DNA from: Lomentospora prolificans
Lineage: Eukaryota > Ascomycota > Sordariomycetes > Microascales > Microascaceae
DNA: 64,000 bases
Direction of reading: 5' to 3'
Assembly: GCA_029532625.1 (NCBI GenBank)
Contig: JARFXM010000009.1
Span: 2,418,001 to 2,482,000 of the forward strand
Positions 1 through 12,011 of this stretch are shown piece by piece. Below the pieces are notes generated by a model. It was given only the letters and a program-made list of their open reading frames with translations, made no database searches and was not told the DNA's origin. Both the position numbers and the translations under genes were made by a program. The first letter of the stretch is position 1. Each line of letters opens with the position of its first letter.

Positions 1-2172
1 TTTCTATTATTCGCAACTTGGTTTGTCCCTCTATGCCCATTCATGTCACTGATTCCACATAATTTTATCGATCGCCAATATCCGTCGCCGAATCCTTTCA
101 GATCCCCCAGTCCAGCCATCCATCCCCTGCTGTTCCAATCCAAGACTCCAGCATTGAGGGCTAGGTCTGAGCGTGTGCATCCGCTGTATCCAGCCGAGAA
201 CACCCTGTCTACCACCAAAACTGAGGGTTAGGAGAGCATAGCACCTAGGGATTAGCGATTCAGTACAAAAGGACAAATCTGTACGCCTCGGTCTTATACT
301 ACGCATTTAGCTAAATCTTGCGTTGAGGTCACTGAATTTTTTCCGCTTCCAGTCAATTCCCTCCCTTCAAGTTCTCTAAAAGCTCGCCCCGTGACCTCGG
401 GCTTTCACTCTCTGAACCTAACACGGCATCGTCAACTGCCCCTCTCCGTCCTGATTACAGAAAGATACACATCTTCGGCCACACGATTTCTGTTGAATGT
501 GTGTTTTCCCTTTTTTTTTTTTTTCCTTTTCGACTTAAGCCCCAAGACATCCTCTCATGGAGGTAACTCGATTCTAGTCAGCTTTGGCTGTCCAGATTGT
601 ACGACTCCGTAACCCTAGGCCGACTTACATCAAATTGCTTTTTTCTACGCTTCAAGGTGCGAGTCTCTCACCTCGGGTGCTAGCTCCGTCCAACGCTTTC
701 AACGTTGCGCTTCCGATCAGCCCGAGAGTTTGGTTTATATAAACCGCCCGTTCCACGGTCGTGGTGGCACCAGCCAGAAACCTTCCAGCCCCAGCTTTCT
801 GTTGTCAGAACAGCGCCAACACCCATCCACAATCATATCGCGGGTGCTAGCAAACACTTGGGAAACGGAGTCATCAGCAGATCCAGTCTCCATCGTTTGA
901 GAAACTAGGGCCAACCGCTTACGACTTCCTCTTTTTAACCAGCTGCTCCGGTGTTCCTCCCCTGGCTGGCTGTCTCGGTCCTTGCCTGCCCTCAACGCGC
1001 TCAACAAGTTGAATTCGGGTCCACAGCGCGGTACAAAGTGACAAGTACTTCGTACATGAATTGCTCAGGTGTGTCGGAAGTTCAGTTGCGTCACTAGATC
1101 CTAGCGTGTTAGGTATTTCTGGTCGCCACTGCCGAGATTTAGAGCCAGGCAAGTCCCGCCATCCCAGGATCGCGCTCACATTACTCGGGGTAGGCTCATC
1201 CTACAAGATAGTCACAATACAGAGTCGAGCCTTCCATCCGACACAAAGAACCATTGCACGAGTCTACCCGGATGACCGCATCCTCACGCCTGCTTGACGG
1301 GGTCGCCCAGTTCTGATCAATCCATTTGGTGTGAACATCCGACGGCACTCAACTTGCTCCATTTGCTATCTCCTGGACAGACCCTGCGTGCCAGCTATCA
1401 GGCGTCTGAACAGTTCATTGACGGGGATTTTTGACTAGAGCCCTTCCCCCACCCACATTCGTCCTCGCTCTTTCACGCCTCCCACCCCGCGCACTATATC
1501 GCCAGCGGCCGGGTTAGAACATCCTGTTTGATCCTATCCTTTCCGACACACTGCACCACCGCAACCCAGCACACATCTCCCGCTCACCCGATTTGCCCTG
1601 ATCGCCCTGCTGACTAGCCGATTTCCAACGACGCTGACTGGGTTTCACGACGTTCGCTCTGCTCGAACGACTGTCTGCCGAAGTTCAAGAATCGTAAAGT
1701 CTGGTCCAGAACGTTGAGCTCTTTCCTGAGGCCGCTTCCACCGAGCCGGTCACTCACCAAACCCACTCAGCTTGCGTGCCGCGCCGTACGGCCTGGCCCC
1801 CATCCTCCATTAATACTGGTTTCCATTAATCGACAAACATGGACACATTATTGTGAGTCTTCGTGTTTTTTTTTTCTGTTCCCTCTGAGTCCATACCATC
1901 AGCCTCTGCAAATTTTCTACCCTTTCCTTCACCTTCTTTTTAATCCCTGGCGTCCCCAGCCAATGGGTTCCGACTTTGGCTTGAAGCTATTTTCCCCATT
2001 CCCAACCTTGTTTCACTTTGCATTCTTATGCACTTCAATCTTCAGAGTCTCAACTTCCCCGGCCTCGGCTCCAATTAACCTCCCCACCCTTCAAACCTCC
2101 TCTGGACCCAACTGTCCCTCTTCTCCTAGAGAGGACCAAAGAAGGTTACCTTACCCACAATAAACCCCAGCG
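1..2172. other. Upstream intergenic / promoter region of the PFK-2 homologue
   Basis: No conserved protein is recognisable on either strand; open frames here are short and lack similarity to any family I know. A T-run lies near 511-524, and C/T-rich leader sequence fills roughly 1440-2170, which is usual for fungal 5' leaders. At 1839 an ATG is followed 14 nt later by a good donor (GTGAGT at 1853). A CAG acceptor ends at 2170, just before the assigned PFK-2 start. This could be a 5'-UTR intron with a tiny upstream ORF. Joining these sites does not keep the PFK-2 frame, so it is not a coding exon in that configuration. Confidence 0.5.
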
Positions 2173-4603
2173 ATGCGTCCTGCTGCATCCACCGTAGAGG
2201 ATAGGCGGGACAGTCTACAGAGTCGTCTGAGGGCTAGCCTTGGACCACCGCCTTTACATACGGTGTCAGTTTTTGTTGACGAAAGTGACGACGACGGTGG
2301 TGTTCGTACCAGCAGTGCCAGAACCAATGCCAGTACCAATGCCAGTCATGGTGTCAGTGCCAGTGCCAGTGCCATTTCCAGTACCACGTCCAATGGCAAT
2401 ACCAATGCTGCTACCTATCTCTCGCCCCTCGTGTCTCCCCGACCCGAGCTCGGCGTAGTCCATGATTATGACTATGCTACATCACTACTGGAGACTGACG
2501 ATGACAGGACTGCCCAGATCGCGGCCAACGCCCCCCGCTACCGCCGGAAGAGTTCAACCTTCATAGACGCCATCCATGACACTCCGGAGGAGCAGGACAG
2601 GGCGCCGGCCCAGCTGTACAGCACGATGTCTGGCCGGCTGTTTCATTCCGGCCGCATTGCAATCGTGATGGTTGGTCTGCCTGCTCGTGGAAAGACGTAA
2701 GTTCGCCATACCTGAAGCCGAAGTCTATTCAGCCTCATCGTCCCTCGGAAGGAAGCGGCCACAATTTAACGAGGCCCCTTGCGTGGTTTGACGAGGCCTA
2801 AACTAGTATTCGTTCTCCGAGGAGAGGAACTAACAATTATCATCTAATTGCAGTCATATTTGCGTGTCGCTGTCGAGGTATCTGCAGTGGTAAGTTCAAT
2901 GTTGGGCTTCTAACTATCATTGCGAACCTTAGTCGCATCACCTAGTTGTGATGCATGCCATCTAACTTGTGTATCTGTTGCAGGCTCGGTGTCAAGACTC
3001 GCATCTTCCATCTCGGAGATTACCGACGGGCCACTGTTGGTAACCATGGTGCAGTGCCTGAGGATTATTTCTTTCCCAACGCGTCGCCGGCATCTGTCAT
3101 CCTCCGACAAAAGATTCTCAAGAAATGTCGGGAAGATATCTACGCCTGGCTTAACCATGAGAATGGTCAAGTCGCTATTTACGACGCGGTAAACCCTACC
3201 GCCGCCGGACGGCGATCTCTCGCTAAAGAGTTCCTTCGTCACGACGTTCAGGTAAGCTTAATTGCGCACCCCCTTCTTTGACCATGGTACGTGAGGGCTG
3301 CTAGCTAATCCGGTTCTCAAGACTCTGTTCATTGAGTCATTCGTGGATGACGAGCGTATTCTCAAGGAAAATGCCCGGAATGTAAAAATTTCGTCTCCCG
3401 ATGTGAGCTTCCTCTAATACCGTGTGTTTCTGGAATGCGTCTCACTAATGCTCGACCATGTAGTTTGAAGGCATGAATCCAGATGAAGCCGCAAGGCTTT
3501 ATCTAAAGAGGATCGAAGCGAAGATTCCAGTCTTTGAGACTATGAATGAGACCGAACTCAACTTTATCAAAATGATTAATGCGGGCGAAAAGTTCTTCTA
3601 CAACAACGTCAGCTTCAACTACCTCTCTCATCGCATCGTCTTTTACCTCACAAATCTGCACATCAAGGCCCGGGCAACTTACTTTGTCAGAGCTGGAGTG
3701 ACAACCGAGGAGGACTCATACAAGGCGGACGCCCCGCTGTCAGAGGAAGGTTTCGCCTACGCCAGACGCATGTCGGAGACGCTTCTTCAGCACCGCGAGG
3801 AAAAGCGCAAGAGGCTCATTGAGGATGGTGGCCCGGATATTCCCGTAAAGCCCTTATCGATCTGGACCTCTACTCGGCTGAGGACTATCCAAACTGCCGA
3901 ATACCTCAAGGGCAAGGGATATAAAATACGGCAGCGATCGCAGATGAGCCAGATCAACCCAGGCGTGTGCGAGCGACTTTCAGAGCGCACCATTCGCCGA
4001 CGGTATCCGGAGGAGATTGAGAAGCACGAGAGGGATCCGTATCACCATCGATACCCAAGAGCTGAGGTATGTTCCTGCATTTCATTTGAATTGTCCCGAC
4101 CCCTGCTGAGACAGCACTAATACCACGCTTGCTACTAGTCGTACCATGACCTCGCCGTGCGCTTAGAACCTATCATCCTAGAACTTGAGCGTGAACAGAA
4201 TGATCTCTTGATCATTGCACATGAGTCTGTTCTCAGGGTTCTCTATGCCTACCTGATGCATTGTTCCACCACGGACATTCCGTCTCTGAAGTTCCCCCGC
4301 GATGAAATTATCGAAATCATTCCCGCAGCCTATCAAAATGAGTCGAACCGCATCCATATTCCCGGTATCGACCCCAGGATCATTCCGAGCTCTCCTCAAG
4401 ATATTCGCATTCCAGTTCCCCCCGGAATTGGTAGTGGACAAATGAGTCCGATTCCCGGCCTTTCCTCTCCGGCGGAACCTGCTGAAAAGAGCTTCGACAA
4501 ATTGGTATTTGAAAAGAACAAACCGCTTGGGACCCCCCCGCTTTCGGAGAAGATTACCAAAGCACCAGAGATAGTAGCGGATCAGATACACGATGACGAT
4601 TAG
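2173..4603 (+). CDS. 6-phosphofructo-2-kinase / fructose-2,6-bisphosphatase family protein, phosphatase site degenerate
   Basis: Six exons: 2173-2696, 2854-2889, 2984-3251, 3322-3402, 3464-4066 and 4139-4603, giving 658 aa. In this family the kinase half makes fructose-2,6-bisphosphate, an allosteric regulator of glycolysis, and the histidine-phosphatase half removes it; both act in the cytosol. The kinase half is intact, with Walker A GLPARGKT at about residues 168-175 followed by the expected YLxWLGVKTxxFxxGxYRR-like stretch. The phosphatase half is recognisable, but the family's RHGE motif reads RAGVT at about 379-383, so the phospho-accepting His is Ala. The EIDAGVC motif reads QINPGVC at about 466-472, so the catalytic Glu is Gln. 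The second His is kept (HES, about 532). The protein is therefore probably a kinase only, as in yeast Pfk26. The N-terminus has a Ser/Asn/Thr/Ala-rich repeat. The family is certain; loss of phosphatase activity is inferred. Confidence 0.93.
2308..2410 (+). repeat. Imperfect (accaat/gccagt)n hexanucleotide repeat inside PFK-2 exon 1
   Basis: Hexamers of the types accaat, gccagt and gtcagt recur through this stretch. They encode a low-complexity Ser/Asn/Thr/Ala run near residues 46-79, ahead of the kinase domain. Because the unit is six bases, gain or loss of units keeps the frame. The segment is probably disordered. Confidence 0.75.
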
Positions 4604-5292
4604 AGGAAGTTGGGCTTGGTGACTTGTGTGCCTCTCTTATGTTGAAGAAGCACAATGAACTTTTCGATTTTCCTCCTCTTTCAGCAAAGAATACCTATGT
4701 TTGATAGACGGACTCACGCATTGGCATCGCTCACTTGTCGGAGTCAAGATCAGGGTTGCTTTTACGGATATGAATGGAATGACTAGGCCTATTTTCAGGG
4801 TCTCGGAGCGTAGCTTGACACATTGATAAGAGATTGTTAATAATGACATACCTTGCTTCGATTCACGCAACCTCCCTAGACATACGCAGTCCAACAAGAT
4901 GGCGAACACGTGAAGACATCATTATTATTTAGGTCATCATATAAAGCGTTGAAATAGCCAGCCATGTGTCTAGCAGCAGCGGGTATCGTGAGAATTCTTT
5001 TCCATGGCCATGGTAATCTGTGTCCGTCCATACACCCCTTTCCGTCCACCCCTATTCCCAACGATGCCCAAGTTCCCCCTCCCAACCTTTCACACCCGAC
5101 TTCTTTTCGTTTTTCGTACTTGCTTCAGATGCAAAGTCGAAATGCAAATGCAAGACCATGAAACAAAAGTCCAGGCAAAATTTTAATCGCAAGGACGACA
5201 GATAGGAAAAAAGAAGTCTCCTGTTCTCCTTAATCCTTCAAATCTTCTAAGCGCGGAGGAGATGGCTTCCTTAGCGGGGAGGGCCATCGTCT
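4604..5292. other. Convergent 3' intergenic region (PFK-2 / ubiquitin protease)
   Basis: This stretch lies between two converging genes and would hold both 3' UTRs and polyadenylation sites. No gene was recognised. A perfect 12-base palindrome (ccatggccatgg) lies near 5003-5014 and is unremarkable. Confidence 0.6.
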
Positions 5293-8032
5293 CTACATGA
5301 CGGCACATTCCCGTTCCGCCTCCTCTCCCTTGCCTTTTTCTCTCCGCTCACTCGTCTTTGTCTTCCCGCGCTTATGCTTCGGGGTGTGCGTCGCCGTGGA
5401 AGGGGTAGTAGTAGCCGTCCCGTCAGGGGTGGCATTTTCGGCGGCCTTCTCTTCATTCGACTCCGGAAGTGATACCCCGCTAGTCGCAGTAGACGGGGTG
5501 TTACTATCCCTAAGGGGTTCTTTACTCGAGCGAAGTAGTCCGAGTTGGCGAATCGTGGAGCTGATGCGATTATCGCCCTGCTGGCTGGGTGTCCTCGACT
5601 TCGTACCGCGAGAGAACCTGGCCGCGGCCCGTGAAAGCCTGGTGGCCGTGGATTCCTCGCTTGTAGCACCGGCTGGTGGAGACTGGTTGCCGGGAGTACT
5701 CGCCGTGGGCAGCGGATCGCTGGTGAAGGGCTCGAGGAACGTTGCGCTCTGGCGGCGGCTGTTATCGTAAGAGCTGGTGGCATAAAACCCTTCATCTCCC
5801 GAATTGCCAATGGATCGGGTGAGGTCAAGCTCGGTTGATAGGCGGATACTCGGTTGGTTCGTAGTAGAGAAGGAAGCGGGTGTCGCGCTGACAGAGTTGC
5901 TGGGCGAGCCGCCAAGACTAGTGGGCGCCGTACTCGGCGCAGCATCAGTGTTTGCATTCAGGTCCTTGTATGAAGGGGGCTCTGCATGGACTGATGCAGG
6001 GACATCAACCGTGGGTACGATCTGATAGAAAAGGAGGTAGGGCATCTCGTCCTTCAGAGCCTGCCGGATATCATCCACGTAGCTCACTCTGCTATCGAAG
6101 CAGAGGTCGTCGAATTTAACCCACTGCGCCTCTTCATAATCTGGTGGCGGATCGGGATCGCATCTCCGGTTTTCGGTCAAGAGCTTAGGGTCTACCCTCG
6201 CGAGGGCAATATAATGTCCGCTCTGGAGAGAATCTCCGCGGTGGCAGACAACCGATTGTAACACGAGCTTGTAGCCAGTGCTGAAACCGTGCGGGTCCTC
6301 CTCGACGTGCTCGTCGCCAGCTAGCATGAAGTTAGGCAGTCGTAGTACGTCAGGGATATCTATATAGGTGTTTTGCCTTCTCGGGAAGCCATCCTCGGTC
6401 ATCATATAACGTTTCAAGCATATTCCGAGTACGGGCCGTTGACGAATATTCCTTTCAAGGTCATCCAAGTTTTCAGGTTGACCGGCTTCCTTTGAAGCGT
6501 TTGGTGTATGCCATGCTGTACAGAGAACAGAGTTAGACTCGCAGAAAACCATTGAGCAAAGAGGAATCACTCACGCATGAGGCGGAAAAATTGCCACGCG
6601 GGAATCGTTACAGCCTTGACAATAACAGATCCCTTAGTCGGTGTCCTTTGTAGAGAAGTCGAGTTTGGGTCGCTTGTAGCGCGACCATCCTCATCGATGA
6701 CCACTCGCTGAATAACCGTCGCCGCCCTCGGTCGTAGAGGTGGTGGACCTGAGGAGGACGATGCTTCGCTGCCCTGAGAGAGCGCATGTGCTAGGGTTGC
6801 CCTCCTCGGAGAAGCAAGCGGTTGTGGTGTTGGCGTCTCATCACTATTTGCTAGAGAGGTGGTGCGATCGCCATCGTCTACCAGGCGTATAGTCGCCTTC
6901 GGTGTCGGAGTGTCTCTATTGGCAACCTTGTCGTCAAGACTGTCCCGGAATACGTCTACTTGGGCATTGAAATAGTCTTCGAGGCAATCTTCCAGTTTAA
7001 TACCCTTTCCGTCCGGGTCAGGTGGTACCGCTAGATTGAGGAGCCGTTCGTAGATGATTTTGTGGTCATCTTCATCACTCTTGCCTTGATGGAACAAATC
7101 GACCTTCAGCGATAGCAGGGGTAATTCGAGAGTCTCGGTAATAAAGTTGAAGGCCTCAGATGTGTCCTGCTGTTCTAAGAGCTTTGCGTCGGCCCATCCG
7201 CACTCGGCAAGCGTGTTCTGGATTAGTTCAGTCTAAGTTGGAGGATGTGGTTAGTTTCGTTGGTCACGATGGTCCAAATGCGTATGATTGAGTTGGGCCC
7301 AAAACTTACCGTATCCGTCTGGATGAGTTCACCGGACCTCAACAAATTGACCCAGAGGCGCAAGAGAGTAGCCAACTTTTGACGAGGCTCGTTGTCAAAC
7401 TCGATCTTTTTCAACATACGCTCAAAAGCATCAAAGCGCGCGAACATGGCGAAAAGCAGAGCGTCGAGGTAACAGGTTACGCTACCTCGATTAACTGCGC
7501 CGAGCATGTTGACGTTGGGATCATATCGAACAATTTTCCCAGCAGCCGCTTTTTGCTGAAAATCGATAAACCTAGCGGCTCTATCTGTGTCTCCGCAGGC
7601 GAACTTGGTAGCAAGGGTGTCACGTATATATTCCGGGGCCGCGCCTGTGATGTTCATCTCGGCGAGCTTCGCGGCGACCTTTTCAACCTACTCTGGTATT
7701 TAGTTTACTGCAGCGCGAGTATCGTCTTGCGGCCGAGTGATACCTTTTGTGATTCCAGATCTTTTTCTTTCGAGCCCTCATCCTTTGCTGCCTGTTTCGC
7801 GGTTTCGGCTTTGAAGAGCGAGAAGAAGAGCTCGGCGGAACGGGGACGGTTCTATACGGTTGCCACACTCAGCATTAGCAGGAATTCCAAAAGTTGAAAG
7901 CGTACACGAATCAACGAGAGACGCGATTATGTATACCTTTGTTAAGCCGGTTTGACCAGGATCTAGATTCTTCTCCCGTCGGGAGAGGGAGCCATTCTTA
8001 TCCCGTAGGCTCAGGAGCTTCCTTGGATTCAT
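5293..8032 (-). CDS. Ubiquitin-specific protease (peptidase C19) with C-terminal CAAX motif
   Basis: Five exons on the minus strand: 8032-7937, 7851-7744, 7687-7310, 7232-6575 and 6515-5293; 820 aa. USPs cleave ubiquitin from substrate proteins. The Cys box is GAVNRGSVTCYLDALLF, with the nucleophile Cys near residue 140. The His box is GDSLQSGHYIALARV, with the catalytic His near 514, followed by a WVKFDD segment that fits the end of the fold. Between them is a long Ser/Thr/Pro-rich insert containing TP-type sites. The C-terminal third (about 560-816) is low-complexity and Ser/Thr/Pro-rich, then Lys/Glu-rich, and the protein ends in Cys-Ala-Val-Met. That is a good CaaX farnesylation signal and suggests membrane anchoring (inferred). 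The start at 8032 is the first ATG of the spliced frame. The family call is firm; the exact yeast orthologue is not assigned. Confidence 0.88.
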
Positions 8033-10424
8033 GGCAACGTGTATTGTGATTTAACGGAAATCGAAAGACGGGAGCGGGACGAGACGACATTCGTGCAACC
8101 GGAGGCTTCAGCGATGCAATAACCTAGGAAGCATTCTTGGTGTTTCGGGTTCGGGGGATTGTAGACTTGGAGAAGAGCCGTTCTAGCGGAGACGGGAGTA
8201 AGAAGCTCAGTCGGTGCAGACGATAGCTAGGCTGAATCCTCCAAGCCGATAGAGAGCCGCTGGCTAGTCTTAAATCGAGAACTGATTTGGCGCAGTGTTC
8301 TTGGGACGGTAGTTGTCTGGTTGACTTGAGCCTTGCGGCGGCTTTGGTTGGAAATAAGGGACCAGAGCTTGGACAAGGGTTTGATATCGATGGAGGGGTT
8401 TTGTCGCAGGGGAGGGGCTCGAGCTGTTGCCCAAATACGGACGGCGAAACAGGTGGGGGGAAATCCTTGGGAAGATTTGATCCAGGGAGGCTTGTCAGAG
8501 TCCAAGATATGCTGTACCGATTGAAAGCGGGCCGAGATTTCCTCTGTTTGTCTTGCGTCTTCCGCTTTTTTCCCTTCCCATATACACACGAAAGAGAGCC
8601 AAAGGAGAGTGGGCAGTGGGGTGGGAATGGTTGGCGTAGGCCCGATACTTAAGCGTGGCCTGAAGGCGTCGCTGAATTGAATGTATCTAAGAATGGCTGG
8701 CAATCGCAATCGGAATAATAATGTGTACGTTCCTCCGAGCGGTCGAGTACCTATTTACTGTCTTGTCGATAATTATAGAAATTCGGGCGCCTGGCCAAAC
8801 TGACTCTAAACTGGTTGAAGTCACTGGGCAGGTGCGACTGGGCCGGCCTGGGACTGGACCTGGTACCTGCTGGCCTGGCGATGGACCGGATTGAGGCCAG
8901 CGAGGCGGTTGAACAGACCGAGACGTCGCCTGCGGGGCCCTGAAGAGCAACTCTAGGAGTCGAAGTGTCAGGATAGCGCCCTGCCTCTTTTACCGACCGA
9001 ATGCCGTTGCGCTATCAATGTGCTAGGCAGATTTACAACCACATTGGTAAGACATGACAGTCGGGTATACTGATGGAGGCAAAACGCACCCTACGCCGGG
9101 ATGATATGCAAGGAGGGGTTTAAATCAAGACAAATCCAAACAGTCATTGAGGCTTCCCATGCTGCATCCAGACTCAGCTCGACCTCAGCTTGTCCCGAAC
9201 TCGAACCACTGTCACCTGCTGTGTGGCATGGGGGCCATTTGGATCGCGACGGGTGCGGCTTTTGGGAGGGATCCGAGCCAAGGCCCGCTGGCGAGGGCCA
9301 GCGATGGAGGGGGAACTTTGCACACCCAAGCTACGGCTGTGCCTAGTCTTAGTCTTGGTGGAGTGTCCGAGTCTCTTTGCGAATATCTGGAAAGTAGATG
9401 GCTATGTCAAAAATCGATAATGCGGGCAAAAACTGCTCCGGTCGGAAGCCCCAAAGTAATCGCGCATTATTGGCATCCAGGCATTCTTTTTACTGTCGTC
9501 TCTATGGCGTGTCCGCCTGACAAACAGACCGAAGATCGAAATGGCAGCTGCTGACGACACTTTTCTCTTTTCGCATCTTGATCGCAATCCGAGAAACGTC
9601 CACGAACCCGGGCACATCACCTCCCCCGATTTCCCTAAACAGCTGCCTAATTAAAATTGTGTTGAACTCTGCCCAAAGTCCGCCAAGCCATACGCACTCA
9701 CTTGCTTGGCCTGCGAACTTTCTTGAAATTCGCCGTCAGACATGTGACCCTTTGGCATTCATTTGTACGTCGATGTGGCTCGGCTAGCAAAACCGACGAT
9801 CCAGGAGGCGTCTCGGCAAACATCACAGGAGATCACTAAATCAAAAAGGGCATATCGGTAGAAGGAAGGTTGTAGTCACGTTGGCCCATGGAGATTAAAT
9901 TCGGTTCTTCTCACGAGCATCATGCTGGCATTAAGAGTTGGTTGGCTTCGATCTAAGAAGCGCGCGTGGACTGGTGGCTTCCTCTCAAATGGTACTTCAG
10001 CCCATCCTTACAAAGAGCTGGTCATGTCCATGGGGTTGTCAGCGCACTAGAGTCAAGGCGGTACCCGAAGCGGATAAATTCCTCGACTGGACAGCGCCGA
10101 TCGACGTCAATGGAAATCGCACATTTCCGTTTGATGCGGCATCGGCAGGACTATTAGGTACTATGAGCGAATTGAGTGTTCGGCGGCGAGAGGGAAAGAG
10201 TACATGATACCCAAGGTACATCATAATATATTGAAAGCTTGCTGAGGGAAGAACTCATGAGCCACATCATGGATGTGGCTTATTCTTTACAACACGTGAC
10301 ATGGGTGGCTTGCCTCAAATCGCGTGTGTCCAAGCGACACCCGCGAAAATTTGTCGCTAATCTAGAAGCTCAAGTAGTGAAAGGAGTGAAGCGATATTGG
10401 AGCATCCACATTCGCATTGCTTGA
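8033..10424. other. Divergent promoter region (ubiquitin protease / MRPL7)
   Basis: This is 2.4 kb between two divergently transcribed genes. It contains a 160-codon minus-strand frame at 8227-8709 with no recognisable domain and no codon bias that I can see. The rest is unassigned. A strong palindrome near the MRPL7 side is listed separately. No tRNA or other RNA gene was recognised. Confidence 0.55.
10260..10280. promoter_or_regulatory. 9-bp perfect inverted repeat upstream of MRPL7
   Basis: Arms agccacatc and gatgtggct are separated by three bases and centred about 155 bp upstream of the MRPL7 start codon. The geometry fits either a dimeric transcription-factor site or a short hairpin. 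No known factor is assigned; a regulatory role is inferred from position and symmetry only. Confidence 0.35.
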
Positions 10425-11665
10425 ATGACCATGTCGGCGCTGCGGGAAGGGCGTCGGATTGCCCGTCACATCTCAAACTGCGGTTCGCGACTGCCATTGA
10501 CTTCGACATGTGCTAGGAAATTCTCCTCCTCGGCGGCCTCGTCCTCGATCGACGCCAACCTCGCTGAGCTCGAGACTACTTCAACCAACCTACCTCCTCC
10601 AGATGAGAAGATAATTCAAGCCTTTACCAAGGCTGAGAGCCGTGCCGGACGACGGCTCCCTGGAAACAGGTAAGTAATCCTTTACGAATGTTGTAATCGT
10701 TGTTAGCATCCCAAGGCTGACCCATCGAACTAGGTATCAATATCATCCTCCCAAGTACGACCGTGGTCCTCTTCACCCCGTACAATGCCCTCCCCGATCC
10801 GACCCTGTCGCGCGAAACTTCATTCCCGGTCCCTTCAATCTTCCTCGCCTGAAGCAGACGTATGACCACACCATCTCCTCAGACCTCCTCACCCTCGCCT
10901 ACCTTCACAAGCCCCCCGGCACGCCAAAAGCCCCTGAGCGAGAGCGTCTACGAAAGTGGGTTGGCGATTCTCCCTACTTTGAGAACCGTCCTCTCCGCGG
11001 ACCGCGAGGTGCTTCGACTCTCCCTCTCCTCGAAAAGGACATCACCTTCAACAACATCCCTCAAATCTACGCCGTTCACATGAACTGCTTCGTGCCTAAG
11101 GCTATCAAGGATTATGACCTTTTATACGTCGCCCGAGCCGTTGTTCAGTCTATCAGTGGTCGCGTCCCTAGGGTGACGTGGATCAAGAACGGTGTTGCGC
11201 AGTGGAAGACCCAGGATGGTGATAATTCGGGCTGCAAAGTTACCATCTTTGGTGACCAGGCTCTTGAGTTTGTCGACAAGCTTGTCAACTTGGTGTTGCC
11301 CAAGATCAAGGATTGGCCTGGCCTGAAAGGTACGATATATTGTAAATTATGTGTTACGAACAACGCTAACTCTCGTTGTAGCTGGCTTCGACGGAAGTGG
11401 AAACCTTAGCTTGGGTTTCACGCCCACGGAAATGGCTCTATTCCCCGAGATCGAGTCTAGCTTCGATATGTATCCCCAGAAGGTTTGAATTTCCCCCCCC
11501 AATACGAATATATACTTACGCTATGACACTCTACAACTGACTTATGCTAACAACACTCAATAGACTATTCCTGGATGTCATTTCATTCTCGAGACGACAG
11601 CTACCTCGGACCGCCAAGCTCAACTGCTCCTTCGCGCGCTAGGCATCCCTTTCAAGGATGAGTAA
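10425..11665 (+). CDS. MRPL7: Mitochondrial large-subunit ribosomal protein uL5m (yeast Mrpl7 type)
   Basis: Four exons: 10425-10669, 10734-11329, 11382-11482 and 11564-11665; 347 aa. The protein is a component of the mitochondrial 54S large ribosomal subunit. The N-terminus is rich in Arg, Ser and Ala and lacks acidic residues, as expected for a mitochondrial presequence. The uL5 fold is seen in the DITFNNIPQIYAVHMNCF segment, in the stretch ending GCKVTIFGDQALEFVDKLV, and in a C-terminal PGCHFILETTA segment. The protein is longer than bacterial L5 because of the presequence and an N-terminal extension, which is normal for fungal Mrpl7. A second in-frame ATG at 10431 could be the true start and would remove only two residues. 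The gene converges on FES1. Confidence 0.9.
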
Positions 11666-12011
11666 AGGCAATAATTTTGCGACAATGTAATACTCCCGCA
11701 GATCTAGACGACGAATATGAGGCGGAGTCCACGAGGGAAACTGGCCTGCATAAAAGAGCATGTACTATATCCTAGACTTGTATGAATCTTAAAGCATTTG
11801 CTGGAACTACATTGCACCGAAGCAAGAACTTATTGAAGGTATGCATCATGGATATTTCCGTGCCGATAATGTTGGAGCCCGTCTTCCAACCCTCTATTCA
11901 TTTGATGCCGTCATATGAAAATCCACTTCTTCGACCTATATACCAAAACTCCAAACGCCGTGGGTTATTGCCGCCAAACCGTTTTAGTTCCTTCCAAATC
12001 TTTTATCAAGA
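11666..12011. other. Convergent 3' intergenic region (MRPL7 / FES1)
   Basis: This 346-base stretch between two converging stop codons is expected to carry both 3' UTRs. No gene was recognised. Confidence 0.6.

Noticed and set aside
8227..8709. 160-codon minus-strand frame upstream of the ubiquitin protease
   Set aside because: No recognisable domain; probably leader or promoter sequence of the downstream gene on the same strand.
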